Shown piece by piece: positions 56,387-64,000 of a DNA stretch of 64,000 nucleotides. The DNA comes from Burkholderiales bacterium PBB3 (lineage in GTDB: Bacteria; Pseudomonadota; Gammaproteobacteria; Burkholderiales; Burkholderiaceae_C): NCBI GenBank assembly GCA_002256115.1, contig NKIK01000005.1, positions 62,001-126,000 on the forward strand, read 5' to 3'. Each line of letters opens with the position of its first letter. The stretch's first letter is position 1. The position numbers were made by a program, and so were the translations under genes. A model generated the notes under the pieces. It saw only the letters and a program-made list of their open reading frames with translations, had not been told where the DNA came from and searched no databases.

Positions 56387-59056
56387 TCATACCCAGAAAT
56401 CCTTGCGGCATAAACCGCGCGCGTCGCAAAAATCACAGGCCACGCCCTCGCCCAAAGCCGGCAGGGCTGCGCCACCGGCAATCGCCGCCACATCGGCCAT
56501 CAGGCCCTCAATCAGCGCATCGCGGGCATCCACCAATTCCATCTGTTCACAGCCTTTCGTACCGTCTTTTTCACCCACATTGACATACATGCCCCGCACC
56601 GTGTCGTGAGGCAGCAAGGCGGCATAAAACGCCATTTGGGTGTCTTCCAAAGGCTCTTTCACGCGGGCGCGGGTTTTGGCCAGAGGTTCGGTTTTGTAGT
56701 CCACCACCAGCACCTGCCCATCGGCCAGGGTATCGGTGCGGTCAATGCGACCCACCAGTTGCAAACTCCCCAGCCGCTGGGTGTGGCTTGTTTCGGCGGA
56801 CGTAAAGCGGGCCGATCTCGCGTCATGCTCTTGCATCCATCGCAGGTAGCCTTCGCGCACGGCAGGCCAGCTGGCGGCAAACGGCAAAAACTCGCCTTCC
56901 GCCAGTGCCATTTCCGCGCTGACCGCCTGGCTGGTGGCCTCCAGCAAAGCGCGTTGCTGCGCCAAGCCGTCTACCGGGCTGGTCGCCAAGCGCTGATGGA
57001 AACGACTCAGCACCTCGTGCAGCCAGACGCCGAAGTCGCGTTTGTCCAACTCGCTGTCCAGTTCATCCGCCTCGCGCAGGCCGAGTTGCCGCAGTGCAAA
57101 AAATCGATACGGGCATTGGCGTAAATCCTCGTAGGCACTGGCCGACCATTGGCGCAGCGGCAGGGCATTGCCCACTGGCAGCGGTCGTGCCAAAGGGGCA
57201 GCCAGCAGAGTGCGTAGTTCACGCGGCTCAGGTGCCTGCTGCGGGTTGCCGCCCCACTGCAGCAATTGCACCAGCACGCTGGGCATCAGGCTCTCGCCCG
57301 CGTCATCGCTGGTGCGCCACACCACATCCACCACGGGGGTTTGCAAGGCATGCATCCAGGCGGCGCGAAAAGCCGCCTCTAGCGTGGCCCGAGAGGGCAA
57401 ACCCAAAGCCGCACGCTGCGCCGCAGTCCAGGCACCAGGGGGCTCGGCAGAGGGGTTAAGCCGCACCTCATCGCAACCGGCCAAAACCACGGCAGCAAAC
57501 GGCCGCCCAAGCATCTGACTCATGGGAAGGATGACCACCTGTTCTTGCGCGGGGTAGTCCGGCTGGTAGCTGGCCGCCTCCAGCACCTGATTGACCCAGT
57601 GGGTGAAAGCAGCCAGGTCAAGTTTCCGCCCGGCCCCGGATGCCTGCGCCAGGGCTTCACCCTCAGAATTGTCGTCCTGCACATCCGGCTGCAAACGCAA
57701 CACCGCCAGAACTTTGGCACCCGGGCCGTCCGCCACCAGAGGCTCCCATTGGCCGCTGGTCTGCAAGCCCAGGCGCAATAGCGCTATCCAATCCAAGAGT
57801 GGCATAGAGGTTTTGCAGCTCTGCCGCCAAGCATCCACGCTTTGCACCACCGCTGCTGCGGCTTCATCGTCTTGCGTCAGCTTGCGCAAGGCGGGCTCGC
57901 GCCACTCGCGAATGCCCGCCCGGCGCAGAATGACCTCTAGTGTGTCCGAACGATCCGCGTAGGCGGGAGCCTGCTTGAGCCAGTTCAGCACGCTGTCTGT
58001 GGATGCATTCCAAGTGCCCGCCTGTAGCAAGGCCATCAACTGCGCCGCCGCCGCGCTGGTGGACAGCTTCCAGCCGGTCTCATCCCGCATTTGCACCCCA
58101 AAACCGTCCAGCACGCAGCGCACACGGCGGGTCAGGGCGCGGTCCGTAGACACCAGGGCCAAGGGGTAGCGGCCGACTTCGATATGGCGCAAGACGCAGG
58201 CTACGGTGCGTTGGGCTTCGTCCTCTCCATCCTGGCAAGCATGCAGCTTGGCCGGGCTGCTGTGCACCGCGCTAGGCACAGCCGCGTCCAGCGCGGGTGC
58301 CAGGTCCAGGCAGACCAAGCGTTCGCCCCACACTTGCTGCAGACCTTGCACCAAGGGTTCGGCCGTCAAACCTTGCATCACGATCAGCAGATCCACGTCC
58401 GCAAATGCATCGCCTAAAAACACATCACTGGCATAGCCTGACACCAGCACCCATTCGACGGCAATGCGCGCCAGCGCCGCTTCCATTTGCAAGGCGGGGG
58501 ATTCCATGCCCACCACGGCGTGTCGCCGCGCATCCTGGGCCCATGCATCCCGGTGCGCAGGTACGCAGGCGGCGGCCAAGGGTGCCAATTGGTAGGCGGA
58601 CTGCACCAGCAGCCCAGCCAGAGACTCCTGCTGTGCGCCCAGCCCCGCCGCAGCCAGCAAGCTTTGGGCGGTCAGCAGATCCAAGGCCATGTCAAAGCGA
58701 ATGTCCATGCTGTGCCAGGCACCGGGGGCCAGCGCGCTGCGCCAGTTCATGGTGGTCTCAAACCGTGGCACAAAGGAATCCGGGTACTGCTGCACCCACA
58801 AACGATTGACCAGGGGCAGCAATTGCGCATACGGCAAGAGCACCACAGCGCGCGCCGGGTGCGCGCCCGTGGCACGCAAGCAGCCCGCAATGCGCGCCAA
58901 AACACCGGTTTCGGGCTGCAACCACAGGGCCATTGCAGGGTGGCTGGCGGCGTAGGCAAACGCGGCCAAGTGGCCGACTGCGCCCGCATGGGGATCAGTT
59001 TTAACTATGTCGGCGATAGCCTCAGGGCTGGCAGGTTGGGGCTTGGTTTCTGTCAC
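56387..59056 (-). CDS. AddB-like PD-(D/E)XK Fe-S nuclease
   Basis: An 889-residue partner of the AddA-like helicase (the group often called probable DNA repair protein). The nuclease motif is [10 protein letters not shown] near residue 780. Cysteines for a 4Fe-4S cluster lie in [14 protein letters not shown] and [10 protein letters not shown] at the C-terminus. The N-terminal part resembles an inactivated helicase. It is the first gene of the pair, and the AddA-like gene follows after 96 bases containing a family B repeat. Divergent from trxA. Confidence 0.85.
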   Translation of the reverse strand: MTETKPQPASPEAIADIVKTDPHAGAVGHLAAFAYAASHPAMALWLQPETGVLARIAGCLRATGAHPARAVVLLPYAQLLPLVNRLWVQQYPDSFVPRFETTMNWRSALAPGAWHSMDIRFDMALDLLTAQSLLAAAGLGAQQESLAGLLVQSAYQLAPLAAACVPAHRDAWAQDARRHAVVGMESPALQMEAALARIAVEWVLVSGYASDVFLGDAFADVDLLIVMQGLTAEPLVQGLQQVWGERLVCLDLAPALDAAVPSAVHSSPAKLHACQDGEDEAQRTVACVLRHIEVGRYPLALVSTDRALTRRVRCVLDGFGVQMRDETGWKLSTSAAAAQLMALLQAGTWNASTDSVLNWLKQAPAYADRSDTLEVILRRAGIREWREPALRKLTQDDEAAAAVVQSVDAWRQSCKTSMPLLDWIALLRLGLQTSGQWEPLVADGPGAKVLAVLRLQPDVQDDNSEGEALAQASGAGRKLDLAAFTHWVNQVLEAASYQPDYPAQEQVVILPMSQMLGRPFAAVVLAGCDEVRLNPSAEPPGAWTAAQRAALGLPSRATLEAAFRAAWMHALQTPVVDVVWRTSDDAGESLMPSVLVQLLQWGGNPQQAPEPRELRTLLAAPLARPLPVGNALPLRQWSASAYEDLRQCPYRFFALRQLGLREADELDSELDKRDFGVWLHEVLSRFHQRLATSPVDGLAQQRALLEATSQAVSAEMALAEGEFLPFAASWPAVREGYLRWMQEHDARSARFTSAETSHTQRLGSLQLVGRIDRTDTLADGQVLVVDYKTEPLAKTRARVKEPLEDTQMAFYAALLPHDTVRGMYVNVGEKDGTKGCEQMELVDARDALIEGLMADVAAIAGGAALPALGEGVACDFCDARGLCRKDFWV

Positions 59057-59101
59057 AATGCCGCAACTTTAGCGGTATCGCAAACTCTCAAAGGAAAAAA
59101 C

Positions 59102-59434
59102 ATGGCCAGCGCACTCATTACACACGTCACCGATACTACTTTTGAAACTGCGGTGCTGCAGTCGGCGAACCCGGTTTTGGTCGACTACTGGGCTGAATGG
59201 TGCGGCCCTTGCAAAATGATCGCGCCCATTCTGGACGAGGTCTCTGCAGCCTACGAAGGCAAGCTCAATATCGTCAAAATGAATGTCGATGAGAACCGTG
59301 AAATTCCGGCCAAGTTCGGTATCCGCGGTATCCCCACGCTGATGCTGTTCCGTGATGGTCAATTGGCCGCTACCAAAGTAGGTGCCTTGAGCAAGTCGCA
59401 ACTCATTGCCTTTATCGATCAGCAATTGGCCTGA
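59102..59434 (+). CDS. trxA: thioredoxin TrxA
   Basis: A 110-residue thioredoxin with the active site WCGPCK (Cys34, Cys37) and the cis-proline in GIPTLMLF. It reduces cytoplasmic disulfides such as those of ribonucleotide reductase. ATG at 59102. A terminator lies just after it, before rho; the trxA-rho order is common in proteobacteria. Confidence 0.97.
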   Translation: MASALITHVTDTTFETAVLQSANPVLVDYWAEWCGPCKMIAPILDEVSAAYEGKLNIVKMNVDENREIPAKFGIRGIPTLMLFRDGQLAATKVGALSKSQLIAFIDQQLA

Positions 59435-59446
59435 TTTCGACCGCGT

Positions 59447-59476
59447 GACCGTGACACCGCTTCACGGTCATTTTTT
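59447..59476 (+). terminator. terminator of trxA
   Basis: Stem gaccgtga/tcacggtc with a 7-base loop followed by a run of T, 12 bases past the trxA stop. It separates trxA from rho. Confidence 0.9.
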
Positions 59477-59576
59477 CCTGTCATAATAAAAACTGTTCGC
59501 TGGCTTTCCCAAGTGCCGGTTCCATGATCCGGCCAAAGACGCCGGTCAAGAACACCGCAGCAAGTTACAAACGCGC

Positions 59577-59640
59577 TGCTCCCCCTTCCCCCTGACTTCT
59601 TCTTCATTCCGATTCCTTTTCGGTCAATTCCCCCACCGGG
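59577..59640 (+). promoter_or_regulatory. C/T-rich rho leader, candidate rut site
   Basis: The last about 65 bases of the rho leader are strongly pyrimidine-rich and G-poor, with runs such as ctcccccttccccctg and acttcttcttcattccg. Unstructured C-rich RNA is what Rho binds, and Rho autoregulates its own transcription in E. coli by attenuation in its leader. A rut site here is inferred. Confidence 0.45.
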
Positions 59641-59649
59641 ACCATCTCC

Positions 59650-60912
59650 ATGCACTTAAACGAACTCAAAGCCCTGCACGTCTCCGAAGTCTTGAAGCAG
59701 GCGGAAGAACTTGAGATCGAAAACACCGGCCGCATGCGCAAGCAAGAGCTGATGTTTGCCATTATCAAAAAGCGTGCGCGTACCGGTGAGCAAATCATTG
59801 CCGACGGCGTGCTGGAAATTCTGCCCGATGGTTTTGGCTTCTTGCGCAGCCCGGACACCAGCTACACGGCCAGCACGGACGATATCTACATCAGCCCCAG
59901 CCAAGTGCGCCGCTTCAATCTGCACACGGGTGACATGATTGAAGGCGAAGTGCGTACGCCCAAAGACGGCGAGCGCTACTTTGCCCTGAATAAGCTGGAT
60001 TCGGTCAACGGCGACTCACCTGAGAGCAATAAGCACAAGGTCATGTTTGAAAACTTGACACCGCTGTTCCCCAAGGTGCAGATGAAGCTGGAACAGGACA
60101 TCAAGGGTGAAGAAAACATCACCGGCCGTGTCATCGACATCATTGCCCCCATCGGCAAGGGCCAGCGCGCACTGATCGTGGCACAGCCCAAGAGCGGCAA
60201 GACGGTGATGATGCAGCACATTGCACACGCCATTTCGGCTAACTACCCCGATAGCTACCTGATGGTGCTACTGATCGATGAGCGCCCCGAAGAAGTGACC
60301 GAAATGCAGCGCACCGTCAAGGGCGAGGTGATTGCCTCCACTTTTGACGAACCCGCCGCCCGCCACGTGCACGTAGCCGAAATGGTGATCGAGCGCGCCA
60401 AGCGTTTGGTTGAACTCAAAAAAGACGTGGTCATCCTGCTGGACTCGATCACCCGTCTGGCCCGCGCTTACAACAACGTCGTGCCCTCCTCCGGCAAGGT
60501 CTTGACCGGTGGTGTGGACTCCAACGCGCTGCAACGCCCCAAGCGCTTCCTGGGTGCGGCCCGCAATGTGGAAGAAGGCGGTTCGCTGACCATCATCGCG
60601 ACGGCGCTGGTGGATACCGGCAGCCGTATGGACGAAGTGATCTTTGAAGAATTCAAGGGCACCGGCAACTCCGAAATCCACCTGGACCGCCGTTTGTACG
60701 AAAAACGCGTGTTCCCCTCCATCCAGCTCAACCGCAGCGGTACCCGCCGCGAAGAGTTGCTATTGCAACCCGAAATCCTGCAAAAGACCCGCATCCTGCG
60801 CCAGTTCCTCTACAACATGGACGAGATCGAGTCCATGGAGATGGTTTTGAAGCAAATGCGCGCAACGAAGAACAACAGCGAGTTCTTTGACATGATGCGT
60901 CGGGGCGGGTAA
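59650..60912 (+). CDS. rho: transcription termination factor Rho
   Basis: Hexameric RNA helicase ending Rho-dependent transcription. The 420 residues have the Rho N-terminal and cold-shock RNA-binding domains ([15 protein letters not shown]), Walker [10 protein letters not shown], Walker [17 protein letters not shown] and the Q-loop/R-loop [14 protein letters not shown]. The ATG ([14 protein letters not shown]) is typical. It has a 215-base leader after trxA. Confidence 0.97.
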   Translation: MHLNELKALHVSEVLKQAEELEIENTGRMRKQELMFAIIKKRARTGEQIIADGVLEILPDGFGFLRSPDTSYTASTDDIYISPSQVRRFNLHTGDMIEGEVRTPKDGERYFALNKLDSVNGDSPESNKHKVMFENLTPLFPKVQMKLEQDIKGEENITGRVIDIIAPIGKGQRALIVAQPKSGKTVMMQHIAHAISANYPDSYLMVLLIDERPEEVTEMQRTVKGEVIASTFDEPAARHVHVAEMVIERAKRLVELKKDVVILLDSITRLARAYNNVVPSSGKVLTGGVDSNALQRPKRFLGAARNVEEGGSLTIIATALVDTGSRMDEVIFEEFKGTGNSEIHLDRRLYEKRVFPSIQLNRSGTRREELLLQPEILQKTRILRQFLYNMDEIESMEMVLKQMRATKNNSEFFDMMRRGG

Positions 60913-60937
60913 CTAGAAGCCCATCGGCAAAAAAGGC

Positions 60938-60943
60938 TATAAT
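60938..60943 (+). promoter_or_regulatory. candidate -10 box of rpmE
   Basis: A consensus TATAAT 25 bases after the rho stop and 63 bases before the L31 ATG. The -35 region is weak. Confidence 0.5.
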
Positions 60944-61006
60944 CTTGGGTTTCGCGACAAGTACGCTGGATTGGCTGGCGCGGCTCTCGCAACTGATGGA
61001 GAAGAT

Positions 61007-61285
61007 ATGAAAGCAGGAATTCACCCCAATTACCGCGAAGTTTGCTTCCAGGACATGTCCAACGGATTCAAGTTCGTGACACGTTCTTGCGCTAACACCA
61101 AGGAAATGATCGACATGGAGGACGGCCGCAAGCTGCCTTTGTACAAGCTGGACACCACCAGCGAGTCGCATCCTTTCTACACCGGTACACAAAAATCCGT
61201 GGACAACATGGGTGGCCGCGTGGAGCGCTTCCGCAACCGTTTCGGCAAGACTGCTGTCAAGACCGAAGCCGCACCAGCCGCATAA
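61007..61285 (+). CDS. rpmE2: 50S ribosomal protein L31, type B
   Basis: A 92-residue L31 starting [16 protein letters not shown]. It lacks the CxxC pair of the zinc-bearing type A form and has the longer internal region of type B, which usually replaces type A under zinc limitation. If it is the only L31 of this genome, no switch is implied. It is preceded by a GGAGAAG site and followed by two hairpins. Confidence 0.9.
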   Translation: MKAGIHPNYREVCFQDMSNGFKFVTRSCANTKEMIDMEDGRKLPLYKLDTTSESHPFYTGTQKSVDNMGGRVERFRNRFGKTAVKTEAAPAA

Positions 61286-61290
61286 GCGGG

Positions 61291-61312
61291 GTTTCAGGTT
61301 CATACCTGAAAC
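61291..61312 (+). other. hairpin after rpmE2
   Basis: gtttcaggt-tcat-acctgaaac, a perfect 9-base stem five bases past the rpmE2 stop, without a T-run. It may protect the mRNA 3' side of the gene. Confidence 0.6.
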
Positions 61313-61320
61313 ACACCCAG

Positions 61321-61352
61321 AAGGCAGCCCGGATTTCGGAGCTGCCTTTTTT
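61321..61352 (+). terminator. terminator of rpmE2
   Basis: aaggcagc/gctgcctt stem followed by a run of T, directly after the first hairpin. Confidence 0.85.
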
Positions 61353-61390
61353 TCGCCCTTTTGATTTCGCTTTGTTGAATTTGCCAGCTT

Positions 61391-63094
61391 GTGAATAGTC
61401 CCACCCCTGCCATCGTTGCCCAATCCGCGGTTCGGCGTCTTCCGCGCATGGCTTTGCTACTGTTCTGCATTGCCTATGTGCTGCCGGGCTTTTTGGGGCG
61501 CGACGCCTGGAAGAGCGCCGACATGGCCGCTCTGGGCTACATGGCAGAGCTGGCACACGGCACCGCCCGCTGGCTGCAGCCCACACTGATGGGTGCAGCG
61601 CCCGAGCACCCTGCACTCCTGCCGTATTGGATAGGCGCATGGGCCATGCAGGTAGCACCCAGCTGGATGCCTGCCGACTTTGCCGTGCGCTTGCCGTTTG
61701 GCTTGTTTCTGGCGTTGGCGCTGATCACCACCTGGTACGGCACTTATTACTTAGGGCGCACGCCGCGCGCGCAGCCCGTAGCATTTGCTTTTGGCGGTGA
61801 AGCACTGCCCACCGACTATGCGCGCGCCATGGCGGATGCCGGGCTATTGGCTTTCATCGCCAGCCTGGGGCTGGCGCAACTCTCCCATGAAACCACGCCA
61901 GCCGTTGCGCAACTGGGCTTCGTGGCTTTGCTGTTCTATGGCATCAGCGCCCTGCCGTACCGACGACTTGGCCCGGCCATCGCTGCAGGTTTGGGCGTTA
62001 CTGGCCTGGCACTGTCGGGTGCGCCTGCTTTGGCGTGTCTGCTGGGAGTGGGCGGTGCACTGGTACATGCTTTGGACCAATCTACCGAGAGCACGGACAC
62101 CCGCGCATCCAAGGCCATCCGCCTGGAGAGTGCCGCGCTGTTTGTGCTCACCCTGGCAGTCTCAGCCGTCGCTTTCTACTACGACCAATGGCGCTGGATG
62201 ATTGCCATGCCGCGGGCCACGCTGTCCCAATGGAATGGCATTGCACAACTGTTGATCTGGTTCACCTGGCCCACCCTGCCTTTGGCAGCCTGGACCATCT
62301 GGCGCTGGCGCCACCACCTCTTTAATTGGCAAATCAGCCGCCACGTGGCTTTGCCCACCTGGTTTGTGCTGGTGCCGCTGGTTGCCACCATCTTCACAGG
62401 TTCATCTGACCGCACCTTGCTGCTGTCTTTGCCGCCGCTGGCGGCCCTGGCTGCGTTTGCGTTGCCTACACTGCAGCGCTCCGTTGCCGCACTGATCGAC
62501 TGGTTCACGTTGCTGTTTTTCTCGGGCTGCGGAATCATCATTTGGGTGGTGTGGATCGCCATGCAAACCGGCGTGCCCGCACAGCCTGCGGCCAACGTCG
62601 CACGACTGGCACCTGGCTTCACACCCAGCTTCTCTTCGCCTGTATTTGCCGTGGCATTGGTCGCCACCCTGGTCTGGGCCTGGTTGGTGAAATGGCGTGT
62701 GGGCCGCCACCGCGCGGCAATCTGGAAAAGTCTGGTGCTACCCGCAGGCGGTGCCGCCATGTGCTGGCTGCTGTTGATGACGCTGTGGATGCCGCTGCTG
62801 AACTACGCGCAGAGTTACAAGGCACTGGTACAGCGCACGCTGCCCCTGCTGGATGCTCCGGGCTGTGTGCAAACACTCGGCTTAAGCCAGGGGCAGATTG
62901 CAGCCTTCCAGTTTTACGGCCAGCTGCAACTGCGGCCCCTGCTCGGAGCCGAGTCTTGCCCTTGGCTGATAGCCGAACCCGGACCCGACAACGAAGTACC
63001 TGCGGGGCTTGCGCCAGAGCAATGGTCGCAAAAGACGCTGGCAGAGCACCCTGCGGATGGGTCTTTGAACGTCTATGTCTTTAAACGCCGCTAA
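61391..63094 (+). CDS. ArnT-like membrane glycosyltransferase (GT39/83-like)
   Basis: A 567-residue polytopic membrane protein with about 12 hydrophobic helices. The first periplasmic loop (GRDAWKSADMAALGYMAELA, with the usual Asp for ArnT/PMT enzymes) supports a polyprenyl-phosphate sugar transferase of the GT-C fold. The acceptor is unknown. It starts with GTG at 61391 and is convergent with phoR, ending 2 bases before its stop codon. Confidence 0.75.
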   Translation: MNSPTPAIVAQSAVRRLPRMALLLFCIAYVLPGFLGRDAWKSADMAALGYMAELAHGTARWLQPTLMGAAPEHPALLPYWIGAWAMQVAPSWMPADFAVRLPFGLFLALALITTWYGTYYLGRTPRAQPVAFAFGGEALPTDYARAMADAGLLAFIASLGLAQLSHETTPAVAQLGFVALLFYGISALPYRRLGPAIAAGLGVTGLALSGAPALACLLGVGGALVHALDQSTESTDTRASKAIRLESAALFVLTLAVSAVAFYYDQWRWMIAMPRATLSQWNGIAQLLIWFTWPTLPLAAWTIWRWRHHLFNWQISRHVALPTWFVLVPLVATIFTGSSDRTLLLSLPPLAALAAFALPTLQRSVAALIDWFTLLFFSGCGIIIWVVWIAMQTGVPAQPAANVARLAPGFTPSFSSPVFAVALVATLVWAWLVKWRVGRHRAAIWKSLVLPAGGAAMCWLLLMTLWMPLLNYAQSYKALVQRTLPLLDAPGCVQTLGLSQGQIAAFQFYGQLQLRPLLGAESCPWLIAEPGPDNEVPAGLAPEQWSQKTLAEHPADGSLNVYVFKRR

Positions 63095-63096
63095 TC

Positions 63097-64000
63097 TTAT
63101 GCAGCCAAAGCCATTGGCGCATGGCGCACGCGGCTCGCCGGAAAGGTGATGGAAAAGGTAGAGCCCTGACCAGGCACGCTCTCTATCGATAGCTCCGCCC
63201 CATGGCGCTGGGCCACGTGTTTGACGATGGCCAGGCCCAGGCCGGTGCCACCCGTATCACGCGAACGGCTGCGGTCGACCCGGTAAAAGCGTTCGGTCAG
63301 CCGTGGTAAGTGCTCTGGTGCTATGCCCTGGCCGTGGTCTTTCACGCTCAGCACGACAGCGCCATCGTCACGCAAAGTCCAGCGCACTTCAATGCGTTTT
63401 TCAGCGGGCGTATACCGAATCGCGTTGCCCGTCAGATTGGAGATTGCGCTGTACAGCTCTGCAGCCGAACCCGCGATGTCCACACCTGCCAAGCCCGTAA
63501 ATTGCAGGTCATGCTGCTGTTGATTCAAGATGCTGGAAAGCTCATGGGCCTCTTGCGCGCACTGCTCCATCAAGCCCGCCACGGGCACCCAATCTTGAGC
63601 CGAAGGCAAGGGGCTGCCCTCCAGCTTGGAGAGGGTCAGCAGGTCACTCACCAGCGTCTGCATGCGGCTGGCTTGCTGCGACATCAAGCCCAAATAACGG
63701 GTTCGCTCTTGTTCATTCAATGGCAGCGTTTGCAGGGTCTCTACAAAGCCCGCCAACACCGTCAGGGGTGTGCGAATTTCATGAGAGACATTGGCCACAA
63801 AGTCACGGCGCATGGCCTCGGCCTGCTCCACCGCAGTAATGTCCTGCGACAGCAAAAGACTGCGCCCCTCGCCGTAGGGATGAATATGCACAGACAACTG
63901 GACCGGCTTGGTCGTGGTGCTGTGCCGCCCCGGCATGATCACGTCTTCATGGAAATTACGGGCGGCGTAGTAGGCGGCAAACGAGGGATCACGCACCAAA
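63097..64000 (-). CDS. phoR: phosphate regulon sensor kinase PhoR (5' end outside window)
   Basis: Only the C-terminal 300 or so codons are in the window; the start lies to the right of 64000. The HisKA H-box is FVANVSHEIRTPLTVL, then the HATPase_c domain with NLTGNAIRYTPAEKR, DHGQGIAPEHLPRLTERFYR, TGGTGLGLAIVKHV and GQGSTFSI. It matches PhoR, which controls PhoB according to phosphate supply. Upstream phoB is expected beyond the window. Confidence 0.88.
   Translation of the reverse strand, partial: LVRDPSFAAYYAARNFHEDVIMPGRHSTTTKPVQLSVHIHPYGEGRSLLLSQDITAVEQAEAMRRDFVANVSHEIRTPLTVLAGFVETLQTLPLNEQERTRYLGLMSQQASRMQTLVSDLLTLSKLEGSPLPSAQDWVPVAGLMEQCAQEAHELSSILNQQQHDLQFTGLAGVDIAGSAAELYSAISNLTGNAIRYTPAEKRIEVRWTLRDDGAVVLSVKDHGQGIAPEHLPRLTERFYRVDRSRSRDTGGTGLGLAIVKHVAQRHGAELSIESVPGQGSTFSITFPASRVRHAPMALAA

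Overview
The window is a GC-rich, gene-dense stretch of bacterial chromosome, almost certainly from a betaproteobacterium of the order Burkholderiales, family Comamonadaceae. Rhodoferax or a close relative is my best guess, but the genus is inference. Pointers to this family are the short Trp-rich protein, the VF530 protein, the sigma factor/DUF3619/DUF3106/RDD cluster, the nadE-PII pair, and several short dispersed repeats of the kind common in Comamonadaceae. I see no phage, insertion sequence, CRISPR array or plasmid module. No gene-free gap exceeds 300 bases.

Layout. 0-4 kb: lgt, a LysR regulator and ilvD. 4-9.8 kb: a cytochrome c, acs, a UPF0114 protein, class I fumarase and murI. 9.8-12.4 kb: tRNA-Arg and tRNA-Pro, the N-degron transferases aat and bpt, and an IclR regulator. 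12.4-20 kb: a PBP7-like endopeptidase, then on the minus strand the branched-chain block ilvI-ilvH-ilvC, pssA and leuA. An unannotated leucine attenuator (leader peptide plus terminator) lies between pssA and leuA. 20-23 kb: the sigma factor cluster and dgkA. 23-26.3 kb: nadE-glnB and a FemAB-like protein. 26.3-31 kb: CheW, a lipase, the soluble pyrophosphatase ppa and, divergently, the membrane H+-pyrophosphatase hppA. 31-36.5 kb: a response regulator converging on a TonB receptor / binding protein / hybrid kinase operon. 36.5-42 kb: moaA, rnhA, a YafS-like methyltransferase, gloB and mltD. 41.6-44.8 kb: dnaX-ybaB-recR. 45-51 kb: an MFS transporter, an Xaa-Pro aminopeptidase, and a PotD-like protein coupled to a diguanylate cyclase. 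51-59 kb: SRP RNA, VF530, a flavoprotein and an AddAB-type helicase/nuclease pair. 59-64 kb: trxA, rho, rpmE (type B), an ArnT-like membrane protein and the 3' part of phoR.

How the genes work together. ilvD, ilvIHC and leuA cover most of valine, isoleucine and leucine synthesis. The leuL attenuator should tune leuA to leucyl-tRNA supply independently of pssA. aat and bpt form one N-degron arm. nadE and PII link NAD synthesis to nitrogen and carbon status. ppa and hppA are divergent pyrophosphate users.

The most unusual observations are: (1) a short repeat present in eight copies, four of them read in frame as linker or loop insertions inside NadE, a FemAB-like protein, DnaX and the AddA-like helicase; (2) a nine-adenine run in dnaX, just after domain III, where a slip either way reaches a stop within a few codons; (3) the leuL attenuator; (4) a PotD-like/diguanylate cyclase operon resembling NspS/MbaA; (5) structured non-coding DNA upstream of hppA and between ilvI and the sigma factor gene.
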